DNA of 64,000 nt, from contig JAKSRW010000017.1 in the NCBI GenBank assembly GCA_024403355.1, forward strand, positions 1 to 64,000. The letters are read 5' to 3'. Positions 63,423 to 64,000 of this stretch are shown piece after piece. The position numbers were made by a program, and so were the translations under genes. The notes beneath the pieces were generated by a model. That model searched no databases. It was given only the letters and a program-made list of their open reading frames with translations, and was not told the origin of the DNA. Origin of the DNA: Lachnospiraceae bacterium (GTDB lineage: Bacteria; Bacillota; Clostridia; Lachnospirales; Lachnospiraceae). The stretch's first letter is position 1; each line of letters starts with the position of its first letter.

Positions 63423-64000
63423 ATGGATAAGTTAAAGCCGAAGCTTTTTTCGGTAATGAAAACCTATACCAAGGCGCAGCTGATTAAAGATATTGTCGCC
63501 GGTATTATTGTAGCAATTATTGCCCTTCCTCTTTCTATTGCCCTTGCACTTGCATCGGGCGTAGGTCCTGAACAGGGTCTTTACACCGCTATCGTAGCGG
63601 GCTTCCTGATTTCCTTCCTTGGCGGAAGCCGAGTGCAGATTGCAGGTCCTACCGCAGCCTTTGCGACCATCGTTGCAGGTATTGTAGCGTCAAAGGGTAT
63701 GCCCGGACTCGTTATAGCGACTATTCTGGCCGGTATAATACTCATTCTGATGGGTATTTTCAAGCTCGGAAGTCTTATTAAGTATATTCCTTACACCATC
63801 ACAACCGGATTTACAGCCGGTATCGCAGTGACTATTCTTGTGGGTCAGCTGAAGGATTTTATGGGAATTGCTTTCCAGCACGGCGAGAAGCCCATTGAGA
63901 CAATCGAGAAGATTGAAGCGGTAGCAAACAACATGGATACCTTTAACTGGCAGGCAGTAGTTGTCGGCTGTGTATGTTTACTGATTCTTATTGTATGGCC
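63423..64000 (+). CDS. SulP-family anion transporter, 5' part
   Basis: The first 192 codons are present; the gene runs off the window. After a short cytoplasmic N terminus (MDKLKPKLFSVMKTYTKAQL) come hydrophobic helices with SulP motifs: DIVAGIIVAIIALPLSIALA, SGVGPEQGLYTAIVAGFL and SRVQIAGPTAAFATIVAG. SulP proteins move sulfate, bicarbonate or dicarboxylates. GGGAGATTACT precedes ATG 63423. Substrate cannot be told, and a C-terminal STAS domain would be outside the window. Confidence 0.9.
   Translation, partial: MDKLKPKLFSVMKTYTKAQLIKDIVAGIIVAIIALPLSIALALASGVGPEQGLYTAIVAGFLISFLGGSRVQIAGPTAAFATIVAGIVASKGMPGLVIATILAGIILILMGIFKLGSLIKYIPYTITTGFTAGIAVTILVGQLKDFMGIAFQHGEKPIETIEKIEAVANNMDTFNWQAVVVGCVCLLILIVW

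Overview
The window reads as chromosome of an anaerobic, fermentative, low-to-moderate GC Firmicute, most likely a member of the Lachnospiraceae. The basis is pyruvate formate-lyase with its activase, iron-type alcohol dehydrogenases, NfnAB-type ferredoxin:NADP reductase, a domain-split ferredoxin-linked glutamate synthase, a type III glutamine synthetase, DapL-type aminotransferase, strong AAGGAG-type ribosome sites and TTGACA/TATAAT promoters. No rRNA, tRNA, CRISPR array or intact transposase was found.

Layout. 1-4.9 kb: end of pflB, pflA, an unusual CE15-like plus SGNH hydrolase fusion and an aldo/keto reductase. 5.3-19.4 kb: a co-directional block of unfamiliar proteins: two proteins each built of three GNAT-like units flank a 1736-residue protein carrying a UbiB/ABC1-type atypical kinase domain; then a BspA-type leucine-rich repeat protein without signal peptide, a ceramidase-like protein with an internal zinc ribbon, a patatin and a small membrane protein. 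19.5-25.7 kb: alcohol dehydrogenase, Na/phosphate transporter, MATE exporter, GH43 glycosidase, nitroreductase, with dispersed hairpin repeats in the gaps. 25.8-26.8 kb: DegV (minus). 27.1-31.4 kb: carAB.

31.4-52.2 kb is a nitrogen-assimilation island. On the minus strand run five genes of a split glutamate synthase, glnA and an ANTAR-domain antiterminator protein; on the plus strand run gdhA, glnN, an Amt-PII fusion, asparagine synthetase, purF, glmS, pyrG and dapL. With carA, the window holds six glutamine amidotransferases next to the enzymes that make glutamine and glutamate. The leaders of carA, the gltB operon and gdhA each carry a hairpin with a six-base loop of consensus AARGRC closed by C-G, overlapping an intrinsic terminator. 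This fits the known RNA target of ANTAR proteins (loop A1, G4), so the ANTAR protein encoded beside glnA probably governs all three transcription units. I regard this as the best supported regulatory discovery here.

52.3-64 kb: an iron alcohol dehydrogenase whose promoter lies in the arm of a long inverted repeat that also hides its ribosome site in read-through RNA, nfnAB, a decayed type I restriction-modification locus with an intact AT-rich rhuM gene, an aldo/keto reductase with ferredoxin tail, a chemoreceptor, the NAD(P)HX repair enzyme, a GNAT acetyltransferase and the start of a SulP transporter cut by the window edge. Genes were assigned by reading translated motifs only; no database search was run.
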